From positions 1-64,000 of the forward strand of contig OMXL01000006.1 in assembly GCA_900314985.1 (NCBI GenBank): a DNA stretch of 64,000 nt, written 5' to 3'. Each line of letters begins with the position of its first letter. Position 1 is the stretch's first letter. Shown piece after piece: positions 21,461-30,883 of the stretch. Made by a program: the position numbers and the translations under genes. Under the pieces are notes generated by a model. The model was not told the origin of the DNA. It worked only from the letters and a program-made list of their open reading frames with translations, and did no database searches. The stretch comes from an uncultured Prevotellaceae bacterium (GTDB taxonomy: Bacteria; Bacteroidota; Bacteroidia; Bacteroidales; Bacteroidaceae).

Positions 21461-24400
21461 AGTTCTTCTTTAATATCTTCTGGCATTATCAACTGATAGG
21501 TCTCCTGCGTGATAGCATCCTGAGGCAATCCACTTACCCTCATAGACAACTGCTGGATGGTTGCATCAAGCATGTTACGCATCTCACGCGCATTACCAAA
21601 CGATTCATTCTTGTTAATAACCTTACGACAGATGAGATCCATCAGCTTGAACTCTGCCTCAGGCGACAACTTGTAGTTGTCCTTCGAGGCCATCTTCTTG
21701 TAGATTGCCAACAGTTCATCCTCGTTATAGTCATCAATATGCATTTTATGGGTAAAGCGGCTGGCCAGTCCTGGGTTAACAGCCAGGAAGGTTTCCATCT
21801 CATCTTTATAGCCAGCAGCAATAACCACGAACTTACCACGATCATCCTCCATACGCTTCATCAACGTATCGATAGCCTCCTTGCCATACATGTCGTTATC
21901 CGACGACAGCGTGTAAGCCTCATCGATAAAGAGGATACCACCCATAGCCTTGTCACACATATTGTTGACAATCTTAGGCGTCTCACCCATGTACTTACCC
22001 ACAAGCGTAGCACGACTGGCTTCGATAACCCTACTTGTAGGCAGAATATCCATAGCCTGCAGTACCTCACCCATCTTACGAGCCACACTGGTCTTACCAG
22101 TACCAGGATTACCTGTCAGGATGAAGTTCATAGACATCTGCTGTACGCTACCAGCACCCATAGCTGCACGCTGCTTCATGAACATGCTCTGTACGGCCAG
22201 ACGACGTATCATGTTCTTCACAGAGCGCATACCGATGAACTCGTCGAGCTCGTTGAGTACCTCGTCGAGTGGACGTGCCGTAGCAGCTGCCTCCATCTCG
22301 AGATCGGCAGAAGTGATACGGTACATATCCTCGTCCTTGAAGTCGGGAGTGCCCACCATGCTTATCAGACGCTGGCTCTGCTTCTCGACAGCCTGATCGA
22401 AGATACGACGAGCCTCACGGGCATTACCGAAGTTCTTGTCACGACGCAGATAGAGTTGTTCAAACTGACGATGGATAGTAGCCTTGGTCTCCTCATCAAC
22501 AGTGAAGTTCTTGCCTTTGGCGAGGTTGAGGAATATCTCTGTCAACTCGTCTGGTGTATAATCATCGAAGTGGATGGTCTGCGTAAAGCGGCTCTTCAGA
22601 CCAGGGTTCGTATCGATGAAGTCGTGCATATTGTCCGTATAACCGGCAACAATACAGATAAACTTACCACGATCGTCTTCCAGACGCTTCAACAGCGTAT
22701 CGATAGCCTCAGCACCAAATGAGTCCTGATCGTTCGATTTCAGCGTGTATGCCTCATCGATAAACAGTACGCCACCCATAGCGGAGTCAATCAACTGGTT
22801 GGTCTTGATGGCTGTCTGTCCAGCGAAACCAGCTACCAGTTTCGAGCGGTCAGCCTCTATCAACTGGCCACGCGATAGGATGCCCAGCGTACGGAATACG
22901 TCAGCCATGATGCGTGCCACAGTAGTCTTACCAGTACCAGGATTACCCGTAAAGACATAGTGCTTGCCTTGGAACATATTGGTCTCGCCACGACGAATCT
23001 GAAGGTTGAGGAATGCGGCAAGGTTGCTGATTTCCTTCTTGACGGCAGCAAGACCCACCATACCATTGAGCTTGGCCAGACACTGAGTATAGTCGACAGC
23101 CTGTGGAGCTTCGTAAGGAATATCCTTGACGTCAATCATCATCAGCTGCTCATTAGAGAGCGTCGAGATGTCGACATGCTGCAAGCGTTCAGCCTGCTTA
23201 GAACATATCTTGTCGAAGAGCTGGCGCATGGTACGTCCGTTAGCGAAGTCCTTATCACGCGAGTTATACAACTCGGTAATCATCTTATGCGTCAGATCCT
23301 GAGCCTCCTGAGTAAACTGGTACTTCTTCTCCTTTGCGAAGACCATCATAATCTGGAACAGCTGGTCAGGCGTGTAGTCATCGATATTGAGGAAGTAGCT
23401 GAAGCGACTGCGAACACCAGGGTTGATACGGAACAGGTTCTCCATCTCCTGACGATAGCCAGCAGCGATGACCACGAACTTGCCGCGATCGTCCTCCATA
23501 CGCTTCATCAGCTGTTCCAGAGCCTGTGTGCCCTGCTGGTCCTTCTCGCCACCACTGCTCAATGGTGCAAGCGTATAAGCCTCATCGACAAACAAGATAC
23601 CACCCATAGCCTTGTCGCACAGACGGTCGACCACCTTGGGTGTCTCGCCCTGATAGGGACTGACCATCTTCGAACGGTCTACCTCCACAACATGTCCGCT
23701 ATCCAGATAACCTATCGACTCCAATATTTCACCCAACTTACGGGCGATGGTAGTCTTACCGGTACCAGGATTACCTGTCAGGACGATATGGATACCCATC
23801 TTCTCTTGCTCGCCCAAACCACGTTGCGCGCGCTGAATATTATTATGTACAGTAAAGGCGATTTCCTTGACAGCCGTCTTGACTTCGTCCATACCGATAT
23901 AACGGTCGAGGTCGCTGAGGATCTCTTCCAGCGTACGTTCCTCTGGTACATAGCCTCTGATGTCACGCTCCTCAATCATCACAGCAGCAGAGCCACGACT
24001 GATAAATGAGGTAAAGATATCCTCTGCCGTCTTGATAGCAACATGAGCATAGCCAAAGGTATCGTCCTTGATCTTCGTCTGATACTGGAAGAAGCGCAAC
24101 AGTTTCTGGTCAGCTTCCGGTGAGAAAGCAGTGAGACCATACTTGGCACGCAGTTCCATCTTACAGATGTCACACAGTTCCTGATAGCCTGGTGTTGGCA
24201 GACGGAAGGTGTACTTGAAACGGTTCTGTGCCGCAGGGTTAGCAGCCAAGAAGTCGTCAAGACCTTTAGGAAGACCTGCCATAATGACAATGGGGTCTTC
24301 ATCCCATTTATCCATCTCAACAAACAGCTTATCCAGCGGATTCACTTGGTTGGAATAGCGATCGGGCAACAACTTCTGCACATTGTCGAAGAAGAGAATG

Positions 24401-24774
24401 CCACCCTTGGCCTCATTCACGTTCTCCTCCCACTTTTCCACAAAACGCTGGTAGTCGACGGCATCAACCATCGTCAACTTGGGCTTCTGTATGATTTTAT
24501 GCTGATGGAAATAGTCTCGTAACACCTCTGCCAAGGCGGTCTTACCTGTACCTGTCTCACCAATAATAATGGTATTCACGCTGAGGCGGACATTCATCAC
24601 ATCCCTGCGCGAATGAAGATAGGTATAGGTATCGACAACGGTCTTCAGCTGTTGCTTTACGTTGTCGAGACCAGCCAAACGATCCAGAATATTCTGCGAT
24701 ATCAGCGGGTGTCCACACCACTTACAGAACTTGGCTATCGAGCGGTTTTCCTTTAGACAATGCTCACAAACCAT
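21457..24774 (-). CDS. Giant protein with N-terminal zinc ribbon and four CbxX/CfqX-type AAA+ modules
   Basis: The protein has 1,105 aa. A short zinc ribbon (CEHC...CKWC, residues 3-20) is followed by four AAA+ modules with Walker A motifs at 72-79 (GETGTGKT), 334-341, 610-617 and 888-895 (all GNPGTGKT). Walker B residues are D397-E398, D673-E674 and D951-E952 in modules 2-4, each in the context LF(V/I)DEAYTL. Module 1 has FFDN (D130-N131), lacking the catalytic Glu. Modules 2-4 resemble CbbX/CfxQ (Rubisco activase) and the EccA ATPases of type VII secretion, which remodel protein complexes. There is no membrane segment. Two nucleotides separate it from the kinase gene upstream, and it overlaps the FHA gene. 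Confidence 0.93.
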   Translation of the reverse strand: MVCEHCLKENRSIAKFCKWCGHPLISQNILDRLAGLDNVKQQLKTVVDTYTYLHSRRDVMNVRLSVNTIIIGETGTGKTALAEVLRDYFHQHKIIQKPKLTMVDAVDYQRFVEKWEENVNEAKGGILFFDNVQKLLPDRYSNQVNPLDKLFVEMDKWDEDPIVIMAGLPKGLDDFLAANPAAQNRFKYTFRLPTPGYQELCDICKMELRAKYGLTAFSPEADQKLLRFFQYQTKIKDDTFGYAHVAIKTAEDIFTSFISRGSAAVMIEERDIRGYVPEERTLEEILSDLDRYIGMDEVKTAVKEIAFTVHNNIQRAQRGLGEQEKMGIHIVLTGNPGTGKTTIARKLGEILESIGYLDSGHVVEVDRSKMVSPYQGETPKVVDRLCDKAMGGILFVDEAYTLAPLSSGGEKDQQGTQALEQLMKRMEDDRGKFVVIAAGYRQEMENLFRINPGVRSRFSYFLNIDDYTPDQLFQIMMVFAKEKKYQFTQEAQDLTHKMITELYNSRDKDFANGRTMRQLFDKICSKQAERLQHVDISTLSNEQLMMIDVKDIPYEAPQAVDYTQCLAKLNGMVGLAAVKKEISNLAAFLNLQIRRGETNMFQGKHYVFTGNPGTGKTTVARIMADVFRTLGILSRGQLIEADRSKLVAGFAGQTAIKTNQLIDSAMGGVLFIDEAYTLKSNDQDSFGAEAIDTLLKRLEDDRGKFICIVAGYTDNMHDFIDTNPGLKSRFTQTIHFDDYTPDELTEIFLNLAKGKNFTVDEETKATIHRQFEQLYLRRDKNFGNAREARRIFDQAVEKQSQRLISMVGTPDFKDEDMYRITSADLEMEAAATARPLDEVLNELDEFIGMRSVKNMIRRLAVQSMFMKQRAAMGAGSVQQMSMNFILTGNPGTGKTSVARKMGEVLQAMDILPTSRVIEASRATLVGKYMGETPKIVNNMCDKAMGGILFIDEAYTLSSDNDMYGKEAIDTLMKRMEDDRGKFVVIAAGYKDEMETFLAVNPGLASRFTHKMHIDDYNEDELLAIYKKMASKDNYKLSPEAEFKLMDLICRKVINKNESFGNAREMRNMLDATIQQLSMRVSGLPQDAITQETYQLIMPEDIKEEL

Positions 24775-24776
24775 AT

Positions 24777-27752
24777 TTATTCAACGTCCTTTTGTAATTG
24801 TTCTAATACTTTATTTGGAGATAGACTGATCTTGTTCTTCTCAGGAATCTTGTAATTCATCAGTTTGGGGTTGAAGAGAATCATCTCTGCCAACATCAGA
24901 ACAGCCATCATCGTCCATACCTTATAATGCAACACTGACTCACCACTGATGGAGCGTACCTGATTGGTCACGTCATCGAGCATAGCAAACTTAGAGCCCT
25001 TGAACTTGAAGGACTTTTGCTTGAAGGTATATACCAGCGGTTCCATCAGACTTGTCTTCACGTCATCTTCCATCACCTCGCTGATAAACTGGTTCTCCAT
25101 CTTCGAATCTCTGTGGTAATCCGTGAGATGACAAATCAGCATATAGATCAACGTCAAGATGATAGCGGTAGGAATAAACATACCAGGATGCTGGTTATAG
25201 ACGTACTTCATCGTAACGATAGGTACCATCGCCGACAATAGTCCAAGAACACCCCACAAGGCACTGAGTACAAAGCCATATCCTCTGAAGAATGCTCTCA
25301 TACCTACAATAATCGCACTAACACCACCAACAGGCAGTAGAATAGTCATTGACGTATGCGACATCACATCAGCACGATTGTCAATACCAAATACCACCAG
25401 CAGTGCTATCCATAGACCACAGAGGCTATAGAACGTAGTGCGCCAACGGTGTTCCTTACGTTTCGCTCTGCTATACTCCTTCTTTACATTAGTATATTTA
25501 CGGGTGGTCTCTTCCTTAGCAGTAACGAGTCGCTTATAGAACGGCTGGTTCTGATCAACCTCACCAAGGTTCATGACCCATTCTTCCAGTCGGCGTTCAT
25601 AGCTATAAGGCTCCTCAAAGTTTTTATGAGGATCTTCGTGGAAGAATACAGACATCCACTGACTCAAGGCACCGCGACGCATAGCACCCAACAAGATGGG
25701 GCGACGTGTCTGTTTCTCAAAATTGGTACCGTCATTCAGCTCTGTTCCATCTTCCAACAGATAGGTTGGTATTGCACCCAGATAACGACAGAAGCGGTAA
25801 GCAGCAGTACGCAGGTCGTAGGCTCCTAAGCGCTCTTTGTTCTCTTCGCTCTTCAGGTCGAAACAAGCCTTTGCCTGTGCCAACTGTTCATACCAGCCAT
25901 GCAGTTGGGCGAAATAATAGAATCTTCCATTAGGATCAGCAAACTCTCCCACCTGTTCTTCAAACTCCTCAGGGGTCAGATCTTGCCAGGTCTTCAGTTC
26001 GTCTCGCATAATCTCGCCAACCTTATAGGGGTTGTCGGCATCGCGGAGGTCGTAAGCGGCCTCACGGTCAAGATTGTAGAGCACTTTATAACCCAGTGAG
26101 CGCGTGGGTTCTTTACCCTCCGTCATGATGCGCAGTGCCTCACATGCCATCAGATCCTCGTGGCTGTACATCCACGACAACAGACGTCCGTCGCTCAGAC
26201 TAACCCATTCATCCTCCGAACAGTCTTCGTAACCAAACGAGTGAACGATATCCTGCACGTTGCCTGACGGATACTTGACCAAGAACGGAATCTCCGGGTC
26301 AATTTCATAGACCAGTCGCAGAATAGCCACACGTTGCGTCAGCGTAGAGTCTGGTGAGAAATAGCTACGCAAACGAGCAATATCCGCCTTCGTATGTGCT
26401 TCAACATATAGGAAGACGTTATCGTTCGGATTTCTCAGTGCGAAAGCATACTCCTCCATATAACTCAGAATAGAGATTGCTACGCTATGGATGTCGTCAC
26501 ACTTATTGCCACGCAGGTCAACATAAGGATAGGTGGGTTCCATCACATAGACAGAAGCCATCAGACCAGCACGCTGGTCAGCGGGATAACGATTGACGAT
26601 GATATCCTTGACAGCAGAGCTAAGCTTCACGTTACCGCACTGCTCCAACCATCCAGGGATACGACCATTATAGAGGTAACTGGTGGCCAGACGCTCATTG
26701 TCCATCAACAGAGGTATCAACTCGTGTACGTTATCTGCCACGAGGTTGCGCTCTGGGTCAACGATAAAGCTACGGTATTTCAGCAGTGGAGATGAGATAT
26801 CCACATGGACATCTTCTCCCAAGAACCATCGCTCTACCTCATTATATCCCCAACGACTGGCAGGATTCACAGCTGTCAGGCCCTGCACAATCATCTTCAC
26901 ACGATCAGGCAGTTCGTTGATGCGTGGCAGACGTCCTTCGTTCTTCTTACGCATCATGACACGCTCGTTCTGACTCAGCGGGTTCTCACCCAGCCAGAGC
27001 GTCATCAGCGTGATACCCAGCGAATAGAAGTCGGCAGCAGGCGTAATCTCCACCTCACCATCGATGACGTCGTTGTACATCTCAGGAGCGGCATATACCG
27101 GAGTACGAGCCTGTGTCGTCTTATGCAGGCGTCCTTCTTCCTCCATAATACTGGAGATACCGAAGTCGCCCAGCACAATTTCTTTGTGGGCGGTATCACG
27201 GAAGAAGTAGTTGCCAGGCTTAATATCCTTATGGATAATATTGTTGTTATGACAGTAGGCCAACGCAGCTGCACATTGCAGGGCTATACGACGGAACTGG
27301 TTATAGTTTCCGTCAAGGTCATAGTCTGCCAACGTACCTCCACGGAGATACTCCATGAGCTCATAGTCACGGTTCTTACCCTCCACATATGTCTTACCAT
27401 AGTCGGTAATCTTGACAATCATCTCCAGATTGAAGTTCTGGATGATGCGCATCAGACCCTTCTTAATGGTAAAGTTGGGATAGTACACTTTCAGTACGCG
27501 CTCACCTTCGTCGCCTTGAACCAAGAATACCTGAGCCTCACCAGAGTTGTCGCTCAAGCACTTAATGCCACGGTACAATCTGCCTTTCAGCACGAAGTCA
27601 CCATCACGGAAATCATCGTCACTGCTATCCTGCATGGTCATACCAGGTCTAACAGTAATGTCAGAAGCTCCAGCCTGCGCTGCCTGTGGAGTTCCTACCC
27701 TAATGGTAGCTTCCATATTAAGGGGAGTTGACGGTCTATTGGTCACATCCAT
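24777..27752 (-). CDS. Membrane-associated serine/threonine protein kinase
   Basis: This 991-aa protein carries an N-terminal eukaryote-like kinase domain at about 55-310: the candidate ATP lysine K88 (RVLKVYY), the catalytic loop HKDIKPGN (D176), DFG at 196-198 and TPVYAAPEMY at about 217-226. The glycine-rich loop is weak. The first 50 residues are Ser/Thr-rich. Residues about 310-760 form a large region of unknown fold with EEWVMNLGEVDQNQPFYKRL near its end. Five hydrophobic segments lie between about 785 and 960 (for example LCGLWIALLVVFGI, AIILTLIYMLICHL, MMAVLMLAEMILF). It is the second gene of the operon, with gaps of 2 nt on both sides. Confidence 0.93.
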   Translation of the reverse strand: MDVTNRPSTPLNMEATIRVGTPQAAQAGASDITVRPGMTMQDSSDDDFRDGDFVLKGRLYRGIKCLSDNSGEAQVFLVQGDEGERVLKVYYPNFTIKKGLMRIIQNFNLEMIVKITDYGKTYVEGKNRDYELMEYLRGGTLADYDLDGNYNQFRRIALQCAAALAYCHNNNIIHKDIKPGNYFFRDTAHKEIVLGDFGISSIMEEEGRLHKTTQARTPVYAAPEMYNDVIDGEVEITPAADFYSLGITLMTLWLGENPLSQNERVMMRKKNEGRLPRINELPDRVKMIVQGLTAVNPASRWGYNEVERWFLGEDVHVDISSPLLKYRSFIVDPERNLVADNVHELIPLLMDNERLATSYLYNGRIPGWLEQCGNVKLSSAVKDIIVNRYPADQRAGLMASVYVMEPTYPYVDLRGNKCDDIHSVAISILSYMEEYAFALRNPNDNVFLYVEAHTKADIARLRSYFSPDSTLTQRVAILRLVYEIDPEIPFLVKYPSGNVQDIVHSFGYEDCSEDEWVSLSDGRLLSWMYSHEDLMACEALRIMTEGKEPTRSLGYKVLYNLDREAAYDLRDADNPYKVGEIMRDELKTWQDLTPEEFEEQVGEFADPNGRFYYFAQLHGWYEQLAQAKACFDLKSEENKERLGAYDLRTAAYRFCRYLGAIPTYLLEDGTELNDGTNFEKQTRRPILLGAMRRGALSQWMSVFFHEDPHKNFEEPYSYERRLEEWVMNLGEVDQNQPFYKRLVTAKEETTRKYTNVKKEYSRAKRKEHRWRTTFYSLCGLWIALLVVFGIDNRADVMSHTSMTILLPVGGVSAIIVGMRAFFRGYGFVLSALWGVLGLLSAMVPIVTMKYVYNQHPGMFIPTAIILTLIYMLICHLTDYHRDSKMENQFISEVMEDDVKTSLMEPLVYTFKQKSFKFKGSKFAMLDDVTNQVRSISGESVLHYKVWTMMAVLMLAEMILFNPKLMNYKIPEKNKISLSPNKVLEQLQKDVE

Positions 27753-27754
27753 AT

Positions 27755-28720
27755 TTATTTGTCGTCTTTAATTTCTTCAGTACTATTTTTACCTAAAATC
27801 ACCCACTTTCCACCTAAATGAGGCTTGGCACATCCACATGGACTGCTATGCATAGCATGCTTATAGTTGCATACCCATGCCAATCTGACGCCTACAGGTT
27901 TGCTGGCCATGGCGAAGTTACGCGCCTGGACAGGTGATGTCGTAGGTGGCACAGCCAGCTTGTCGAGAATGGTCGACAGCATCTTAATCTTCACAGCCTT
28001 GATCTCCTCCAATTCCTCACGAGTCATACGCTTTGACTCCACCTTAGGAATCACAGGAACTTCCACGCCCTCGTCCTTCTGTAACAGCGAGAGCACTCGC
28101 TCACGCAGTTTGGCATTAGCCTGTTCTCTAACGATGTCACGCTCTGAGTTGTAAGGCATCGCATTTTCCAGATTGGAGTAGTCTCTGACGATTTCCAACA
28201 ACTGCTGGTAGTCAGGATTAGCCTGCAACTGTTTCACCAGCATGCGTGCCTCCTTAGTCAGTGCTGCACCACACTTCTTACAGAAAGCAAAGTCGTTCAG
28301 TGTGTGACACGTAGGACAAACCATACCGCCACGAGGGCTACCGCACTCAGGACAATAGGCCTCATTGCCTTCCAGATGAGCGCCACAATATGAACAAACA
28401 TCTTTTTTGATATAGTGATGACAGACCTCACAGAAGTCTGCATCGGGATCAATCTCAGAACTACAGTGTGGACACGTCATCTTGCTGATGGGTTGACCAC
28501 ACTGTGCACAGAACATAGCCTCAGCATCGTTAATGGCTCCACAGAACGGACACTTCTTACCAACAGACTGACGCTGTTGTGTCTGCTGGGCCGCACGCTG
28601 GGGAGAAAACAGTTGTTGCGGAGTCAGAGGTTGCTCTGAATCCATCGTTTTATTAAGCACCTGCTGAGGATTTACGGTGCGTTGAAGATCACTTGTCAAA
28701 GGGTTGTTTTCGTCTATCAT
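27755..28720 (-). CDS. Multiple zinc-ribbon protein, first gene of the kinase/AAA operon
   Basis: This 321-aa protein has a Gln-rich N-terminus (about 1-50) and then five or so zinc ribbons of the double-zinc-ribbon type between about 56 and 155: CPFCGAIN, CAQCGQPI, CPHCSSEI, CEVCHHYI, CSYCGAHL, CPECGSPR, CPTCHTLN and CKKCGAAL. A charged helical region (about 165-260) follows. The end contains CNYKHAMHSSPCGCAKPHLGGKW, a further possible metal site. No enzyme motif is visible. It heads the operon behind a good promoter and probably acts as a scaffold; zinc ribbons also occur in the AAA and FHA proteins of the same operon. The function is inferred from context only. Confidence 0.85.
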   Translation of the reverse strand: MIDENNPLTSDLQRTVNPQQVLNKTMDSEQPLTPQQLFSPQRAAQQTQQRQSVGKKCPFCGAINDAEAMFCAQCGQPISKMTCPHCSSEIDPDADFCEVCHHYIKKDVCSYCGAHLEGNEAYCPECGSPRGGMVCPTCHTLNDFAFCKKCGAALTKEARMLVKQLQANPDYQQLLEIVRDYSNLENAMPYNSERDIVREQANAKLRERVLSLLQKDEGVEVPVIPKVESKRMTREELEEIKAVKIKMLSTILDKLAVPPTTSPVQARNFAMASKPVGVRLAWVCNYKHAMHSSPCGCAKPHLGGKWVILGKNSTEEIKDDK

Positions 28721-28758
28721 TATGCTGTAGTTATTGCTGTAGTTATAATTGTCAGTTG

Positions 28759-28788
28759 CAAAGATAGTAAAAAAAATATAAACGCAAA
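28759..28788 (-). promoter_or_regulatory. Promoter of the zinc-ribbon/kinase/AAA/FHA/PP2C operon
   Basis: On the minus strand TTTG (28788-28785), an 18-nt spacer, then TATCTTTG (28766-28759). The first start codon is at 28720, giving a leader of about 30 nt. No other promoter of this quality is seen between the five genes. Confidence 0.75.
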
Positions 28789-28797
28789 AGAAAACCG

Positions 28798-28822
28798 CCG
28801 TAAATTTACATTTACGACGGCA
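28798..28822 (-). terminator. Terminator of the M13 peptidase gene
   Basis: GCCGTCGTAAAT pairs with ATTTACGGC (minus strand) and is followed by GGTTTTCTTTT. It lies just ahead of the operon promoter and insulates it from the M13/ABC-F transcript. Confidence 0.7.
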
Positions 28823-28848
28823 TTTTTCTTATTTTGGTCTATATCAGA

Positions 28849-30876
28849 CTACCAAAGAGGCAGGCGTTCGGCCTTTGGCAAGAACATTTTGTCACCTTCT
28901 TTGACACCAAAAGCGTCATACCATGCATCCACATGAGGCAGGGCACCATTCACACGCCAGCGACCCAGTGAGTGAGGATCAGACTTCGTGCGATTACGGA
29001 TTTCAGCCTCCGTGATATTGCCTGCCCACACACCAGCATAAGCAATAAAGAAACGCTGTTCGGGTGTCAGGCCGTCAATCGTTGACAGTGGCTTACGCTT
29101 TGTAGCCTCCTTGAAGGCAGCATAAGAAACCTGCAGACCACCATGGTCGGCCAGATTCTCACCAAGCGTCAACTGACCATTGGCATTCAGGTCAGGAAGT
29201 ACCTTAATCTTTGAGAAGAAATCAGCAAACTTCTGCGTACGTTCTGTAAAATTCTTTCCGTCTGCTTCCGTCCACCAATCACACAGATTGCCGACCTTGT
29301 CGTAGCGACGGCCTTGGTCATCAAACCCATGGGTCATCTCGTGACCGATTACAACACCAATAGCGCCATAGTTAAAGGCATCGTCAGCCTCTGGATCAAA
29401 GAATGGAACTTGCAGAATACCAGCAGGAAAACAAATTTCGTTCGTGGTAGGATTATAGTATGCATTTACGGTCTGAGGATTCATGAACCAGTCATCACGG
29501 TCAACGGGTTTTCCTGCGGTGTGATCTATCTGCCAAGCCTGCCAGAAGCGAGCACACTCCTGCATATTCTCATAGTAAGATTTTTTCGCATCAATCTTCA
29601 AGTTCGTCAGGTCTGTCCAACGATCAGGATAGCCAATCTTTACATAGAAGGTATTCAGCTTCAGCAAGGCATTCACCTTCGTAGAATCGTCCATCCAATC
29701 CTGAGCAGCAATACGCTCGCCAAGAGCCACGCGCAGGTTCTCCACAAGCGTCTTCATGCGCTCCTTAGAAGAAGCAGGGAAGTACTTCTTTACGTAGATG
29801 CGACCAAGGGCCTCACCCATCACGCCCTGCACCTGATTGGTAGAACGGCGCCACAAGGGATGGTCTTCCTTACGTCCAGACATCACCTTACCATAGAAGT
29901 CGAAGTTAGCGGCACGCACAGCATCGTTCAGATAGCCCGTAGAACCGTCAATCAAGCCCCACTCCATCACGTCGCGATATTCAGCAGCCGTCATTGAGGC
30001 AAACAGCTTGTCGGCCACCTCCATAAAGGCAGGCTGACCCACAATCAGCTCCTGGATATACTGGCTCTTGATGCCCTTCGCATTCATCTGCTTCTCCAGC
30101 TGCAGATGTGGATACTTTGCCAGGAAATCACTGAGCGTCATTCTATTGTAATTGGCAATAGGATCGCGAAGCTCCGTACGAGACTTAGAGGCTTTAGCCA
30201 GTGTCATCTCCACCTTCATCACGTTCTTCATCTTCTTCTCAGCAGCACTCTTGCTGAAGCCAAAGAGCTGGAACATGCGGACAATGTGCTTCTTGAAGGC
30301 CTCACGAATCTTCACCGTAGCCTCGTCATTCTCCAGATAGTAGTCCTTCTGACCAAGTGTCAAGCCACCCTGACGAACCGTCAGGATATTCTTCATGGCA
30401 TCCATCTCGTCAGCTCCGATGTAGGAACCAAACAGTTCCGACTCACCATAAGGCATCATCTCCAACTGGATAGCGAAGAGTTGCTCCTTCTTCTTGGCAG
30501 CCTCCAGACGCTTAATGAGAGGCATCACGGGAGCCAATTCCTCTTTCTCTCTGCGTGCAGAGTCCATCGCCAACTTATACAGGTCGCTAAGCTTCTGCTC
30601 TACAGTACCAGCAGGATAGGTATTCTCCTGCAACTCTTTCAAAATACCATTGATGCGCTTGTTGTTATCCTCAGCCAAGCGATCAAAACTGCCGTAGCGT
30701 GAATAGGCGGCAGGTAGTGGATTGGCCTTCATCCAGCCACCACAGGCATACTCATAGAAGTCGTCGGCAGGACGTACAGACTTGTCGAGGTCGTTCAGGT
30801 TGATACCCGACTTAAGCTGTGCCGATGCCGATGCGGTCATCATTGCTAATGCCATCATTACAAATACTTTTTTCAT
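28849..30876 (-). CDS. pepO: M13 family zinc metallopeptidase (neprilysin/PepO type), exported
   Basis: This 675-aa endopeptidase cleaves short peptides outside the cytoplasm. A signal peptide, MKKVFVMMALAMMTASASA, is followed by the M13 N-terminal helical domain. The catalytic zinc motif HExxH is in VIGHEMTHGFDDQG (near residue 511), with the third ligand in GENLADHGG (ExxxD). The substrate-binding NAYYNPTTNEICFPAGILQ region is split by proline turns as in the family, and the C-terminal CxxW is replaced by LPLW, close to the W-terminated family end. The length fits the family (650-700 aa). It follows the ABC-F gene by 7 nt in the same direction. Confidence 0.95.
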   Translation of the reverse strand: MKKVFVMMALAMMTASASAQLKSGINLNDLDKSVRPADDFYEYACGGWMKANPLPAAYSRYGSFDRLAEDNNKRINGILKELQENTYPAGTVEQKLSDLYKLAMDSARREKEELAPVMPLIKRLEAAKKKEQLFAIQLEMMPYGESELFGSYIGADEMDAMKNILTVRQGGLTLGQKDYYLENDEATVKIREAFKKHIVRMFQLFGFSKSAAEKKMKNVMKVEMTLAKASKSRTELRDPIANYNRMTLSDFLAKYPHLQLEKQMNAKGIKSQYIQELIVGQPAFMEVADKLFASMTAAEYRDVMEWGLIDGSTGYLNDAVRAANFDFYGKVMSGRKEDHPLWRRSTNQVQGVMGEALGRIYVKKYFPASSKERMKTLVENLRVALGERIAAQDWMDDSTKVNALLKLNTFYVKIGYPDRWTDLTNLKIDAKKSYYENMQECARFWQAWQIDHTAGKPVDRDDWFMNPQTVNAYYNPTTNEICFPAGILQVPFFDPEADDAFNYGAIGVVIGHEMTHGFDDQGRRYDKVGNLCDWWTEADGKNFTERTQKFADFFSKIKVLPDLNANGQLTLGENLADHGGLQVSYAAFKEATKRKPLSTIDGLTPEQRFFIAYAGVWAGNITEAEIRNRTKSDPHSLGRWRVNGALPHVDAWYDAFGVKEGDKMFLPKAERLPLW

Positions 30877-30883
30877 AGTTTTA

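Noticed and set aside
22960..24009. Plus-strand frame of 349 codons opposite the AAA+ gene
   Set aside because: Its length comes from the codon bias of the opposite gene; the same occurs at 21739-22722. No domains or start signals.
26805..27731. Plus-strand frame of 308 codons opposite the kinase gene
   Set aside because: Antisense shadow of a gene with complete kinase motifs.
20102..28720. Classification of the kinase/AAA operon as a type VI or type VII secretion locus
   Set aside because: No Tss, Ess/Ecc membrane, VgrG, Hcp or WXG100 genes lie near; only the regulators resemble those of secretion systems.
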